From assembly GCA_025352585.1 (NCBI GenBank), contig JANXTD010000405.1:1-9161 (forward strand): a DNA stretch of 9,161 nt, given 5' to 3'. Below are positions 1 to 7,000 of this stretch, one piece after another. The notes beneath the pieces were generated by a model. The model did no database searches, had not been told where the DNA came from, and worked only from the letters and a program-made list of their open reading frames with translations. The first letter of the stretch is position 1; the number at the start of each line of letters is the position of its first letter. Source of the DNA: Fimbriiglobus sp. (GTDB taxonomy: Bacteria; Planctomycetota; Planctomycetia; Gemmatales; Gemmataceae). The translations under genes and the position numbers were made by a program.

Positions 1-14
1 CCGCCGCCACCAAC

Positions 15-36
15 TCAGTCCGTTCCACCGGACTGA
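15..36. repeat. Perfect 8-bp hairpin at the left edge
   Basis: TCAGTCCG (15-22) and CGGACTGA (29-36) are exact reverse complements around a 6-base loop. No T-tract follows on either strand, so it is not a classic intrinsic terminator. It lies about 70 bases upstream of the start of the small plus-strand gene. It could be the 3' end of an upstream transcript, a regulatory hairpin in the leader, or another member of the palindrome family seen at 407-532. The sequence alone does not decide. Confidence 0.6.
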
Positions 37-44
37 TCCGCATT

Positions 45-71
45 ATACGAGAGGCGTTGTGTCGCTCGTAT
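45..71. promoter_or_regulatory. 7-bp inverted repeat in the leader of the SinR-like gene
   Basis: ATACGAG (45-51) is repeated exactly as its reverse complement CTCGTAT (65-71) with a 13-base spacer. It ends 36 bases before the chosen ATG at 108, a position suited to an operator half-site pair or a leader stem-loop. I see no convincing -35/-10 pair nearby; TTATAC (43-48) is only a weak -10 resemblance. The regulatory role is inferred from position and symmetry. Confidence 0.35.
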
Positions 72-93
72 CGCGGAATGGTGAATTCGTACC

Positions 94-100
94 GAAAGGG
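94..100 (+). promoter_or_regulatory. Ribosome binding site deciding the start at 108
   Basis: GAAAGGG lies 7 bases before the ATG at 108. In-frame TTG (57), ATG (78) and GTG (81) codons upstream have no comparable purine-rich site. This favours the shorter 93-residue protein, which also begins where the conserved beta-strand of the family begins. Confidence 0.65.
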
Positions 101-107
101 CATAAAC

Positions 108-389
108 ATGCCTGTCCAAATGTTAACCTACGATCTCCGTAGGCCCGGTCAAAACTACCCCAAACTCATCGCCGCGATCCAGGCGCTGGGGGATTCTCGG
201 CATTGCTTGGATTCCGTTTGGCTCGTTGCGACTAATCTCACGAGCGTCGAGTTGCGAAATCAGCTCCAACCTCATCTCGACGGCAACGATTCGCTTTTGG
301 TAATGGCTGTGGAGCCGAACCAGTGGGGCAGTTTGAATCTGAACAAGCAAGTGACCGATTGGCTGGCGACCTTCGCGACCCGAAGGTAA
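108..389 (+). CDS. Small SinR/Cas2-like-fold protein (hypothetical)
   Basis: Encodes 93 residues. It begins with a short strand ending in YDL (Tyr8-Asp9-Leu10), followed by PGQNYPKLIAAIQALG, HCLDSVWLV (32-40), a helix at about 46-57 (VELRNQLQPHLD) and a second strand DSLLVMAVE (61-69). This order matches small proteins annotated as 'SinR family', which resemble Cas2 and VapD in fold: ferredoxin-like, with an Asp at the end of the first strand and a 'LD..W.V.T' segment. Cas2/VapD relatives can be nucleases, but I see no basis for assigning activity here. There is no partner antitoxin gene or CRISPR array in view. The gene stands alone, convergent with the GTPase gene. Its GC content (about 55% in two 60-base samples) is well below that of its neighbours, which suggests horizontal acquisition. 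The family call is by pattern recognition and the function is unknown. The name SinR here does not mean the Bacillus SinR repressor. Confidence 0.78.
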   Translation: MPVQMLTYDLRRPGQNYPKLIAAIQALGDSRHCLDSVWLVATNLTSVELRNQLQPHLDGNDSLLVMAVEPNQWGSLNLNKQVTDWLATFATRR

Positions 390-406
390 CCCCCACGTCG
401 ATCCGA

Positions 407-435
407 GTGGCCGCAGTCTTGAGTACTGCGGCCAC
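407..435. repeat. Perfect 11-bp stem hairpin, intergenic palindrome
   Basis: GTGGCCGCAGT (407-417) and ACTGCGGCCAC (425-435) are exact reverse complements around a 7-base loop. It begins 17 bases after the stop of the plus-strand gene and lies between two convergent genes. No T-tract follows on either strand, so it could stop or protect transcripts from both sides but is not a textbook terminator. Perfect GC-rich stems of this kind are typical of interspersed palindromic elements. Confidence 0.8.
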
Positions 436-439
436 ACTT

Positions 440-459
440 CCGCGAAGCCAGTTTCGCGG
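440..459. repeat. Perfect 7-bp hairpin, intergenic palindrome
   Basis: CCGCGAA (440-446) pairs exactly with TTCGCGG (453-459) across a 6-base loop. It follows the 11-bp hairpin after only 4 bases, so the two would form adjacent stems and look like parts of one element. Confidence 0.7.
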
Positions 460-485
460 CCGCATTGAAGGACTGTGGTGGACAA

Positions 486-509
486 TTAGTTGGCTTCATC
501 GCCCACTAA
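486..509. repeat. Imperfect hairpin, intergenic
   Basis: TTAGTTGG (486-493) pairs with CCCACTAA (502-509) at 7 of 8 positions across an 8-base loop. It sits between the two flanking perfect hairpins and completes a row of four stem-loops. Taken alone it could be chance; the context raises its interest. Confidence 0.4.
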
Positions 510-513
510 CTCT

Positions 514-532
514 CCACGGCTTAATGCCGTGG
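514..532. repeat. Perfect 7-bp hairpin with TTAAT loop
   Basis: CCACGGC (514-520) pairs exactly with GCCGTGG (526-532) across TTAAT. A short CCACGGC stem with an AT-only loop resembles the sub-terminal hairpins recognised by Y1 (IS200/REP-type) transposases and the non-autonomous palindromic elements they leave behind; that link is inference. On the minus strand it lies about 40 bases past the GTPase stop, so it may also act as an mRNA 3' end. Confidence 0.7.
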
Positions 533-571
533 CCGAATTCGTCAGACTTGATTGACTCCGGTTATCTCAAC

Positions 572-2188
572 TCACTTCTTCGCCCAGTCGAGCAGCAGTC
601 GCGCCGCGTGGCCGCCGGCGGTTTGTACCTGCCGCCAGACGCGCTTCGCCTTGTCGGCGTCGGCCTCGGCGTACAGCGCCCGCAACAGGCTCACGCCGCG
701 GGCCTCGCCGACGCGGGCCAGGATCGCGGCGAGTAACTCGTCCTGCACGCCGGCCACCTTGCCGGCCGACGCGCAAACCGGCACGATCGCCTCGATGCCG
801 CTGAACACCTCGCCGGCCGCGCTCACCGCGTCGCGGACGTTCACCTCCTTGGGGCGCGTCCCGGCCGCGAAGTCGTAGGGCGGCGACCACTCCATCGCCG
901 GCGAGATCAGGTCGATGTGCGTCAGCACGCCGACCAGCGGCGGCGGCTTCAGGTTCGGCACCGCGGCCATCGCCTTCAAGAGGCGGTCGAGGAACTCCGT
1001 CTCCGGGGCGCGGGCGGCACTGCGCGCGGGCACCACCAGCAGCAGCACGTCGGCTTCCTTGGCGGCCAAGAGGGCGGTTTGCACATCGTCCTCGGTCGGC
1101 CCGGCCAGGCCGAAGCCGGCGGAATCGACGATCGTGAACGCCGGCAGGCCGGGGCGGCGCAGCGTGTAGCGCACCAGCCCCGCCGTCAGCGGCAGCACGT
1201 CGGTCGCGGCCCGCTGCTCGCCCAGCAGCGCGTTGGCCAAACTCGACTTGCCGGCCTTCACGGGGCCGACGATCGCGACCGTCAGCGGCAACGGCTCGAC
1301 GGCCGCGCCGTCAACAACCTTGGGCGCGTCGGCCACGACGGCGGGGTCGGCGGCGGTGCGCGTCAGTTCGAGGTACCGCTTCGCCCCGACGCGCAGCCGG
1401 CCGCTGTTCAACTCGATCAGGTAGCGGCCGACTTCGCGTAGGTAGACCGCCTGGAACCACTGCAAGACGTTCGATTTCACGCCGTCCTGGGCTGGCCCCA
1501 TCATGCCCTTCGTGTAGGCGATTTGCGCGACCGTCTTGACCGGGTTGAACACCAACGAGGCGGCCCAATAGACGTTGCGCAAGCGCGGGTACCACGTCGT
1601 CGCCGAATCGACGGCGTTGTAGATCCGCTGCACGTCGCCGAGCGTGAACAGGTGGCTGCCGGGGACGCCCTCGCGCACCAGCTTCGTCAGGTCGTGGGTC
1701 ACGAGTTCGCCGCACGCCAACACCTCGGGCATCGTCAGGTGGGCGAACGGGTCGGCCTGGCCGGGGCGGTAAACCTTCGCCACGGCCACGGCGAGTTCCT
1801 GCGTCTGCGTGGCGTAGCGGCTCAGGTCGGTGAGTTCCTTGGTCGGCACCGGCGGCATCGTGGCGATCTTGGCCTCGACGACCTCCCACGCTTTGCGGTC
1901 GCGGTCGGTCCAGTAGTTGGGCAGCGGGTCGCCGTCGGCCGCGGGGGTGGCCCGGCGGAGTTGCCGCGCCCAGTACCAGCTCAGCGCGTAGGCCGTGAGG
2001 AAGCAGGTCGCCATCGGCCAGTACGTCACGAAGGCCCAGCCGGTCGTCCAGAGGTGGTAGAAGCCGACGCCGACGAGGAACGCCACCGGCGTGGCGACGA
2101 GCGTGGTCACGAGCAGGCCGCGGAGTTTCCACCGGGAGGACGGCATCATCGCGAAGACCCTGAACCGTGGCGGGTGAACCGGGTTCAT
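572..2188 (-). CDS. Membrane-anchored GTPase (HSR1/TRAFAC type)
   Basis: Encodes 538 residues. Two hydrophobic segments near the N-terminus (about 24-46 and 52-72), followed by an Arg-rich stretch, suggest two membrane passes with the rest in the cytoplasm. A largely helical region of unassigned family (about 95-280) precedes a G domain at about 301-500. The G domain has a G1 P-loop GPVKAGKSS (308-316), a switch I Thr in LPLTAG (Thr335), G3 DSAG (355-358), G4 THID (423-426, a variant of NKxD seen in several HSR1-like GTPases) and G5 CASA (472-475). All motifs look functional, so GTP binding and hydrolysis are expected. It is the last gene of the minus-strand series, 15 bases after the receiver-like gene. 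The annotated ATG at 2188 has no clear ribosome site. The double ATG at 2149/2146 has AGGG about 9 bases upstream and would give 525 or 524 residues without losing a domain. The specific role is unknown; membrane or ribosome-linked roles of related GTPases are only analogies. Confidence 0.9.
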   Translation of the reverse strand: MNPVHPPRFRVFAMMPSSRWKLRGLLVTTLVATPVAFLVGVGFYHLWTTGWAFVTYWPMATCFLTAYALSWYWARQLRRATPAADGDPLPNYWTDRDRKAWEVVEAKIATMPPVPTKELTDLSRYATQTQELAVAVAKVYRPGQADPFAHLTMPEVLACGELVTHDLTKLVREGVPGSHLFTLGDVQRIYNAVDSATTWYPRLRNVYWAASLVFNPVKTVAQIAYTKGMMGPAQDGVKSNVLQWFQAVYLREVGRYLIELNSGRLRVGAKRYLELTRTAADPAVVADAPKVVDGAAVEPLPLTVAIVGPVKAGKSSLANALLGEQRAATDVLPLTAGLVRYTLRRPGLPAFTIVDSAGFGLAGPTEDDVQTALLAAKEADVLLLVVPARSAARAPETEFLDRLLKAMAAVPNLKPPPLVGVLTHIDLISPAMEWSPPYDFAAGTRPKEVNVRDAVSAAGEVFSGIEAIVPVCASAGKVAGVQDELLAAILARVGEARGVSLLRALYAEADADKAKRVWRQVQTAGGHAARLLLDWAKK

Positions 2189-2203
2189 GATAGCGTCGCG
2201 GGG

Positions 2204-2680
2204 TCAGTCGTCCGCGAGGCCGCCCTCGGCGAGGTCGATCGCCTCGGGGTCGGCCGGCAGCGGCTCGGGCGGGCCGCCGGTCAGGCGCTCGATCGCGGCC
2301 GCCATCAGCCCACCGGCCAAGTCTTCGAGCACGAGCCGCGTGAACGGGGGGAACAGAACATACTTCGCCCCCAAATCGAGCACGGTCGCCGTCCACGCGG
2401 GGCGGTCCTCGACGGGCAACTTGGCGTCGCTGACCACGACCAGCGGCGCGTCGGGGAATTCGCGCGACAGCTCGCCGACGAGGCCCAGCGGCACGGGCGA
2501 GTCGGCGGTCGGGTCGAGTTGCCAGAAGACGACACCCGGCCGCGGCGACTTCAGTTGCGCCGCAATCGCGTCGGGCTGGCGCAGCTCGGTCAGCAGCCAG
2601 CGGTGGTCGTGCAGGAAGCCGCGCAGCATGTTCGGCAGGGCGTCGTCGAGCGTACACATCACGACCTGCGGGTACTTCAC
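2204..2680 (-). CDS. Degenerate response-regulator receiver-like protein
   Basis: Encodes 158 residues with a single CheY-like fold and a short acidic tail. The signature is clear near the C-terminal part: LVVVSD (80-85) matches strand 4 with its Ser/Thr, and GAKYVLFPPF (104-113) matches the usual GA.DYL.KPF strand 5. Aligned to the family, the phospho-acceptor Asp after strand 3 (VVFWQL, 50-55) is Gln54. The invariant Lys before the PF is Pro111. The acidic pocket after strand 1 is mostly replaced (Thr10-Leu11-Asp12). Phosphorylation is therefore unlikely, and it probably works as a phosphate-independent interaction module. It starts with GTG at 2680, inside the stop of the gene before it (GTGA, 4-base overlap), with GGGGGA just upstream, so translation is probably coupled. 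No output domain is attached; the likely partner is the AAA+ protein encoded just upstream. The fold call rests on motifs only. Confidence 0.75.
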   Translation of the reverse strand: MKYPQVVMCTLDDALPNMLRGFLHDHRWLLTELRQPDAIAAQLKSPRPGVVFWQLDPTADSPVPLGLVGELSREFPDAPLVVVSDAKLPVEDRPAWTATVLDLGAKYVLFPPFTRLVLEDLAGGLMAAAIERLTGGPPEPLPADPEAIDLAEGGLADD

Positions 2681-3978
2681 GGCGTCCCCCCGTCGGCCGC
2701 GGGGATTCTGAACGCCTCGACGCGGCGCAAAAGTGTGGCGCGCGGCATGTCGAGCCGCTTGGCCGCGGCCGTGGCGTTGCCGCGGCAGGCGAGTAGCGCG
2801 TCCTCGATCATGCGCCGCTCCACCGCTTCGAGCACCGCGGCCAGCGCCATCGTGCGGGCCTGCGGCAGCGGGTTGGCGGCGAGCAAATGTCGCTCGCGCA
2901 AGACGCGCGGCAGGTGCTCCGGGGCGATCGGCAATTCACCGGCCCGGACGGCGGCGGTTCGCAGGGTGTCGGCGAACTCGCGCAAGTTCCCCGGCCAGTC
3001 GTGGGCCGCGAGCACCGGCCAGGTGGCGTCGGCGACGGGGTGCGGCGTGACGCGCTCGGTGAACCACGGCAGGTCGTCGAGGCGGCCGCGCAAGCTCGGC
3101 ACGCGGACTTCGAGCACCCCGAAGCGCGTGGCGAAGTTGTCGATCAGCCGGGCGTCGGCGTGCGGCGGCACCACCGACGCGCACACCACCCGCGGCGCAG
3201 CGGACTTGCTGAGGTAGTCGGCCAGCTTGCCCTGGAAGTCGCGCGGCAGCAGGCCGGGGTCGTGCAGGTACAGCGTCCCGACGGCACTGCCGCCCTGGGG
3301 CGTCGGCAGGGTCGCGCCGCCCTTGCCGAAGAGCATCGCGTCGAGCAGGTACGGCTGCACGCCGTGGGCGTCGGCGGCTACGAACGCCTTGCCGCGCGTC
3401 GGCCCCTGGTGGTGGACCACGCGGGCGGTCAGCGTCTTGCCGCTGCCGCGCTCGCCGACCAGCCACACCGGCGCAATCGTGCTCGCAGCGACGCGGACGA
3501 GGTTGACGAAGCGCTCGCCAGCGGTCGAGGTGCCGGTCAGCAACTCGAAGCCGTAGTGCCGGGCGTGGTCGGCCTGCGCGGCAGCAATGTCGGCGGGGAG
3601 TTTGGCCGGCGTTCGGCGGGTGGCGCGCTCGCCGGCCTGCGTCAGGAAGCCGACGACGCCGAGCAACTTACCGTCGGGGCCGGGCAGCGGGACAAAGGTG
3701 AAGTCCCACCACGGCGGGCCGGCGGCGGCGTCCGGCGGGGCGCGGCGGACGCGAGCCGTCTCGCCGGCCCAGACCTCCGGCGGCGGCATCAGCGTCTGGC
3801 CCAGCGGCGTCGCACTACGGAACGCCGACAGGCGCAGGCCGCGGAGCTTCGACCAGTCGCCCCCGGTGAGCAGTTCCCACGCGGGGTTGGCGTAGCGCAG
3901 CCGGCGCGACGCCCCGACGACGAACACGGCCGTCGCCGAGGCGTGGAAGAACGAGCGCCAGGACTTCGCGGACGCCAC
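2677..3978 (-). CDS. PAS / AAA+ / Fis-HTH protein, sigma-54 activator-like but degenerate
   Basis: Encodes 433 residues in the layout of an NtrC-class enhancer-binding protein. A PAS-like sensor is at about 6-116, an AAA+ domain at about 143-360 and a Fis-type helix-turn-helix at about 387-424 (GNATAAAKRLDMPRATLLRR). Walker A is intact (GERGSGKT, 175-182) and so is sensor II (WPGNLREF, 328-335). Two core features are missing. After LFG (216-218) the loop that should hold GAFTGA, the sigma-54 contact, is absent. The Walker B pair DE is His239-Asp240 (TLYLHDPG). It should bind nucleotide and DNA but is unlikely to drive sigma-54 promoter opening in the usual way. It may be a repressor, a scaffold or a non-sigma-54 regulator, as with other family members that lack GAFTGA. 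The PAS part shows no obvious cofactor residue. The GTG start is supported by TGGAGG 6 bases upstream. The stop overlaps the receiver-like gene. Confidence 0.9.
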   Translation of the reverse strand: MASAKSWRSFFHASATAVFVVGASRRLRYANPAWELLTGGDWSKLRGLRLSAFRSATPLGQTLMPPPEVWAGETARVRRAPPDAAAGPPWWDFTFVPLPGPDGKLLGVVGFLTQAGERATRRTPAKLPADIAAAQADHARHYGFELLTGTSTAGERFVNLVRVAASTIAPVWLVGERGSGKTLTARVVHHQGPTRGKAFVAADAHGVQPYLLDAMLFGKGGATLPTPQGGSAVGTLYLHDPGLLPRDFQGKLADYLSKSAAPRVVCASVVPPHADARLIDNFATRFGVLEVRVPSLRGRLDDLPWFTERVTPHPVADATWPVLAAHDWPGNLREFADTLRTAAVRAGELPIAPEHLPRVLRERHLLAANPLPQARTMALAAVLEAVERRMIEDALLACRGNATAAAKRLDMPRATLLRRVEAFRIPAADGGTP

Positions 3979-3984
3979 GGCGTG

Positions 3985-3990
3985 CCTCCA
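3985..3990 (-). promoter_or_regulatory. Strong ribosome binding site for the AAA+ protein
   Basis: On the minus strand TGGAGG lies 6 bases before the GTG at 3978. It is the best Shine-Dalgarno match in the window and fixes this GTG as the start. It sits in the only gap (46 bases) between the giant surface protein gene and the three-gene series. That gap has no visible hairpin, so read-through from the upstream gene is possible. Confidence 0.75.
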
Positions 3991-4024
3991 CTCGGAGGAC
4001 TACCGTCCCCCGCTCGCCAGAAAC

Positions 4025-7000
4025 TCACCCCACGTAGACGCCGCCGGTGTAGTTGCCGGGCAGGCTGCCGGCGTCGTCGATCGGGCCGGACGGCGGGTTA
4101 CTGCCCTTCAGGAAGCGGCCGACGTACAGCCGCACCTGCCGGCCGCCCGACTCGCCGTCGCCGGTCAGCAGGTCGGCGAACGGCGGGCCGGCGAGGGCCT
4201 TCACGGTAACGCGGACGCCGCCGCGGTTGTTGACGTCGCCGGCGAAGAAGTCGGCGGCGAGGCTCTGCACGGCCGCCGCGCCCTGCGCGAACAGCGACGC
4301 GCCGTCGAAGACCTTGACGCGCGGCCCGCCGCCGGGGCCGGCCCCCACCACGAGGTCGGCCTTGCCGTCGCCGGTGATGTCGCCGGCGGAGACGTAGACG
4401 CCGTTGCGCAGAGTGATGTCGAAGGCGAAGAAGTCGGCGACGAGCCGCACGGGCGTCACGCCAGGGCGCAGGCTGCGGCCGTCGAAGATGGCGACGCGCG
4501 GGCCGCCGCCGAAGCCGGCCGCGACGACGAGGTCGGGCACGCCGTCGCCGTTGATGTCGGCCACGGCGGTGCGGACGCCGCCGCGGAAGGCGGGGTCGTC
4601 GATGCCGAAGAAGTCGGCGACCACGGCCAGCGTGCGGCCGCTGCGGATTTGCACGCGCGGGCCGCCGCCGAGGTCCGGCGACGAGACGATGGCGTCGTAG
4701 CCCTCGCCGAGGATGTCGCCGGTCGAGACGAACACCCCGCCCGTGAAGGTCGACTCGAACGGCTGGAAGCTGTCCACTTGCGTCCCCGAGGCCGGGTCGA
4801 AGCGGACTACGTCGGGGAAGCGGCCGGGGCCGGGCGCGGTCACCAGGCGGTTGACGCCGTTCGGCTCGCGGGCGATGGCGACGCGCACCCCGCCGGAGAA
4901 GCCCGGCTCGTACGGCCGGAACGTCGCCAGGACGCGGTTGTCTGCTGTGAACGTCACGACCTGGTTGATGACGCCGGCGTCGGTGCCCACGGCGTAGGTG
5001 TTCGCCTGGCCCAGCAGCGGCGGCGCGGGCGGCGGCGGCACCACCGGCGGCACCCCCGGCGGCGGCGGGGGCGGCACGACTGGGGGCGGGGTCGGCGGGG
5101 GCGGCACTGGCGGGGGCGGGGGCGGAGGAGGCGGAGGAGGCGGCGGCACCGGCAGCGGGTTGACCGTCGTCACCTGCGAGCCGGTCAGCGTCGGGTCGAG
5201 CGTGTCGGTCGCGGTGATTGTCTGCGCGCCCGGCGTGGCCAGCGAGTAGTCGATCGTCGCCGCGCCGCGGCCGGTCGCGGTGAACGTGGCCGTGAGCGGG
5301 CCGACGGCCGGGTCGGTCGTCTTGACCGTGGCCGTGCCGGTGTAGTTGGTGGCGAGGTTGCCGAACGGGTCGCGGGCGGTCAGCGTCAGCGGTTGCACGT
5401 CCCCGGAGCCGATCGCCGTCGGGAAGCCGGTGAAGACGTACTGCGACGGCGGCGCGGCCACGATCCGGATGGGGGCCGACGCGCCGGTCAAGATCGTCGC
5501 CGGGTTGCCGGCGGTCAGCGTCGCGGCCCCCGCGGTGCGGAAGGTGACCGTGAACGACTTCGAGCCGTTGTCCGAGGCCGTGAACAGGTAGTCGCCCGGC
5601 AGCGTCGCCTGCCGGTCGCTGGCGTTGAGCCGCACCAGCCCGACGAACGGCGCGCCCGCGAAGTCGGCCGCGGTCACCGTCACGGTCAGCGCGGTGCCGG
5701 CAACAGCCGAGGCCGGCAGGCCGACGATCGCGATCGTGCCGGTCGGGCCGAGCAGGTCGTACTGCCGCACGCCGGTCGGCGTCGCCAAGAAAGCGTAGCG
5801 GCCGTCCGGCGACAGCAGCAGCGTGCCGGGGCCGTACGGCGTGACGGCCCCCAGCCCCTCGCCGAGCGCGCGGCTGGTCTGGACTTTGAAAGTCGCGGTG
5901 TCGTAGGTCTCGAGCTTGCTGGTGGTGCCGTTGGCGAGGTAAAAGAACTTCCCGGTCGGGTCGAAGGCGAAGCCGGCCGACACGCCGGCCAAGTTCTTGA
6001 CGACCGCCAGGCCCTTGTCGTAGACCGTCACGCCGTTGGTGCCGCCGGCGAAGAGCGTGCCGCCGGCGTTGGCGGTGAAGAGGACGTTGCGGGTGTCGGC
6101 GGCCGGCTGGAACGACGACGGGATCGTCTTCGACGCGGAGTCGTACACGCCCAGGAAGGGGAAGAAGGTCGAGACGGGCCGGGCCTGACTGCCCGTCGAG
6201 ACGAGAACGCGCTGCCCGTCGGCGCTGCGGGTGACCGTCGAGTCGGTGGCGGCGAACACGGGAAGGCCGGGGGCGGTGATGATGTCGGTGGCGGTGTCGA
6301 GGCGCAGGGCAGGCTGGTAGTTCGCCGGCCACTGGTTGGAGATGATGGGGCCCACGTCGCCGCTGCGGGTCATCAGGACCGCGGCCCCGCCGGCGGCGAC
6401 GGCGACATCGACCAGCCCAGAGCCGTGCAGCGTGGCCGCGTCGTAGGGCACGTTGGTGACGGCCCCGGTGTCGGCGTTGACCTTGCGCAGGAAGCCCTGC
6501 GTCGCGCCGCGGGCCCGGTCGGCGACGTAGAGGAACTGGCCGTCGAGGCCCAGGTCGATGCCGCCGGGGTCGGCCGCGACCTTCCACGGGGCGAGCAGCG
6601 ACTGCGTCGCCACGTCGAAGCGCTGGACGTAGCCGTCAGGCGTGGTGTAGTAGAGGCGGGCGCGGAGGGCGTCGTAGGTCATGTCGCCGCGGGCGGTGGC
6701 GATGCTGGCGAGCGGGCCGAAGGCGTTCACGCTCACCCCGCCCTGCGTGCCGTTCACGCCCAGCGCCGCGTCGGAGATCGTGAAGCTCTGCTTGCCGACG
6801 GTGCCCAGCCGCACCGCGAAGCTGTGGCGGCCGCCGTCGGCCGCGGTGAAGGTGTACGGCCCCGGCAGCACGGCCGCGGCGTCGGGGCTGGTGAACGTCA
6901 CCGTCCCGACGTAGCCGGGGATCGGGTTGCCGGCCGCGTCGCGGGCGGTGAAGGTGACCGCCGCCGTGGTGCCGGCCGTGACGATCGCGGGGTACGGCGT

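Noticed and set aside
57..107. Upstream starts (TTG 57, ATG 78, GTG 81) for the SinR-like gene
   Set aside because: None has a good ribosome site, and the added residues do not resemble the family. The ATG at 108 has GAAAGGG 7 bases upstream.
407..532. Rho-independent terminators
   Set aside because: The stems are strong, but none is followed by a T-tract on either strand, so only a general transcript-end role can be suggested.
1..571. CRISPR-Cas locus suggested by the Cas2-like fold
   Set aside because: There are no direct repeats with regular spacers and no other cas-like gene. The fold is shared by several non-CRISPR families.
1311..2657. Minus-strand open frame of 448 codons spanning the GTPase and receiver-like genes
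   Set aside because: It has Arg/Ala-rich low-complexity translation and crosses two genes with clear motifs. It is a shadow.
5015..5155. Tandem DNA repeat or microsatellite-like element
   Set aside because: The repetitiveness follows from Pro codons (CCG/CCT/CCC) in a continuous reading frame; no separate element is needed to explain it.
4098..6587. Minus-strand open frame of 829 codons in another frame of the surface protein gene
   Set aside because: The product is an Arg/Pro/His-rich string without motifs, while the overlapping frame encodes recognisable Ig-like and FG-GAP-like domains.
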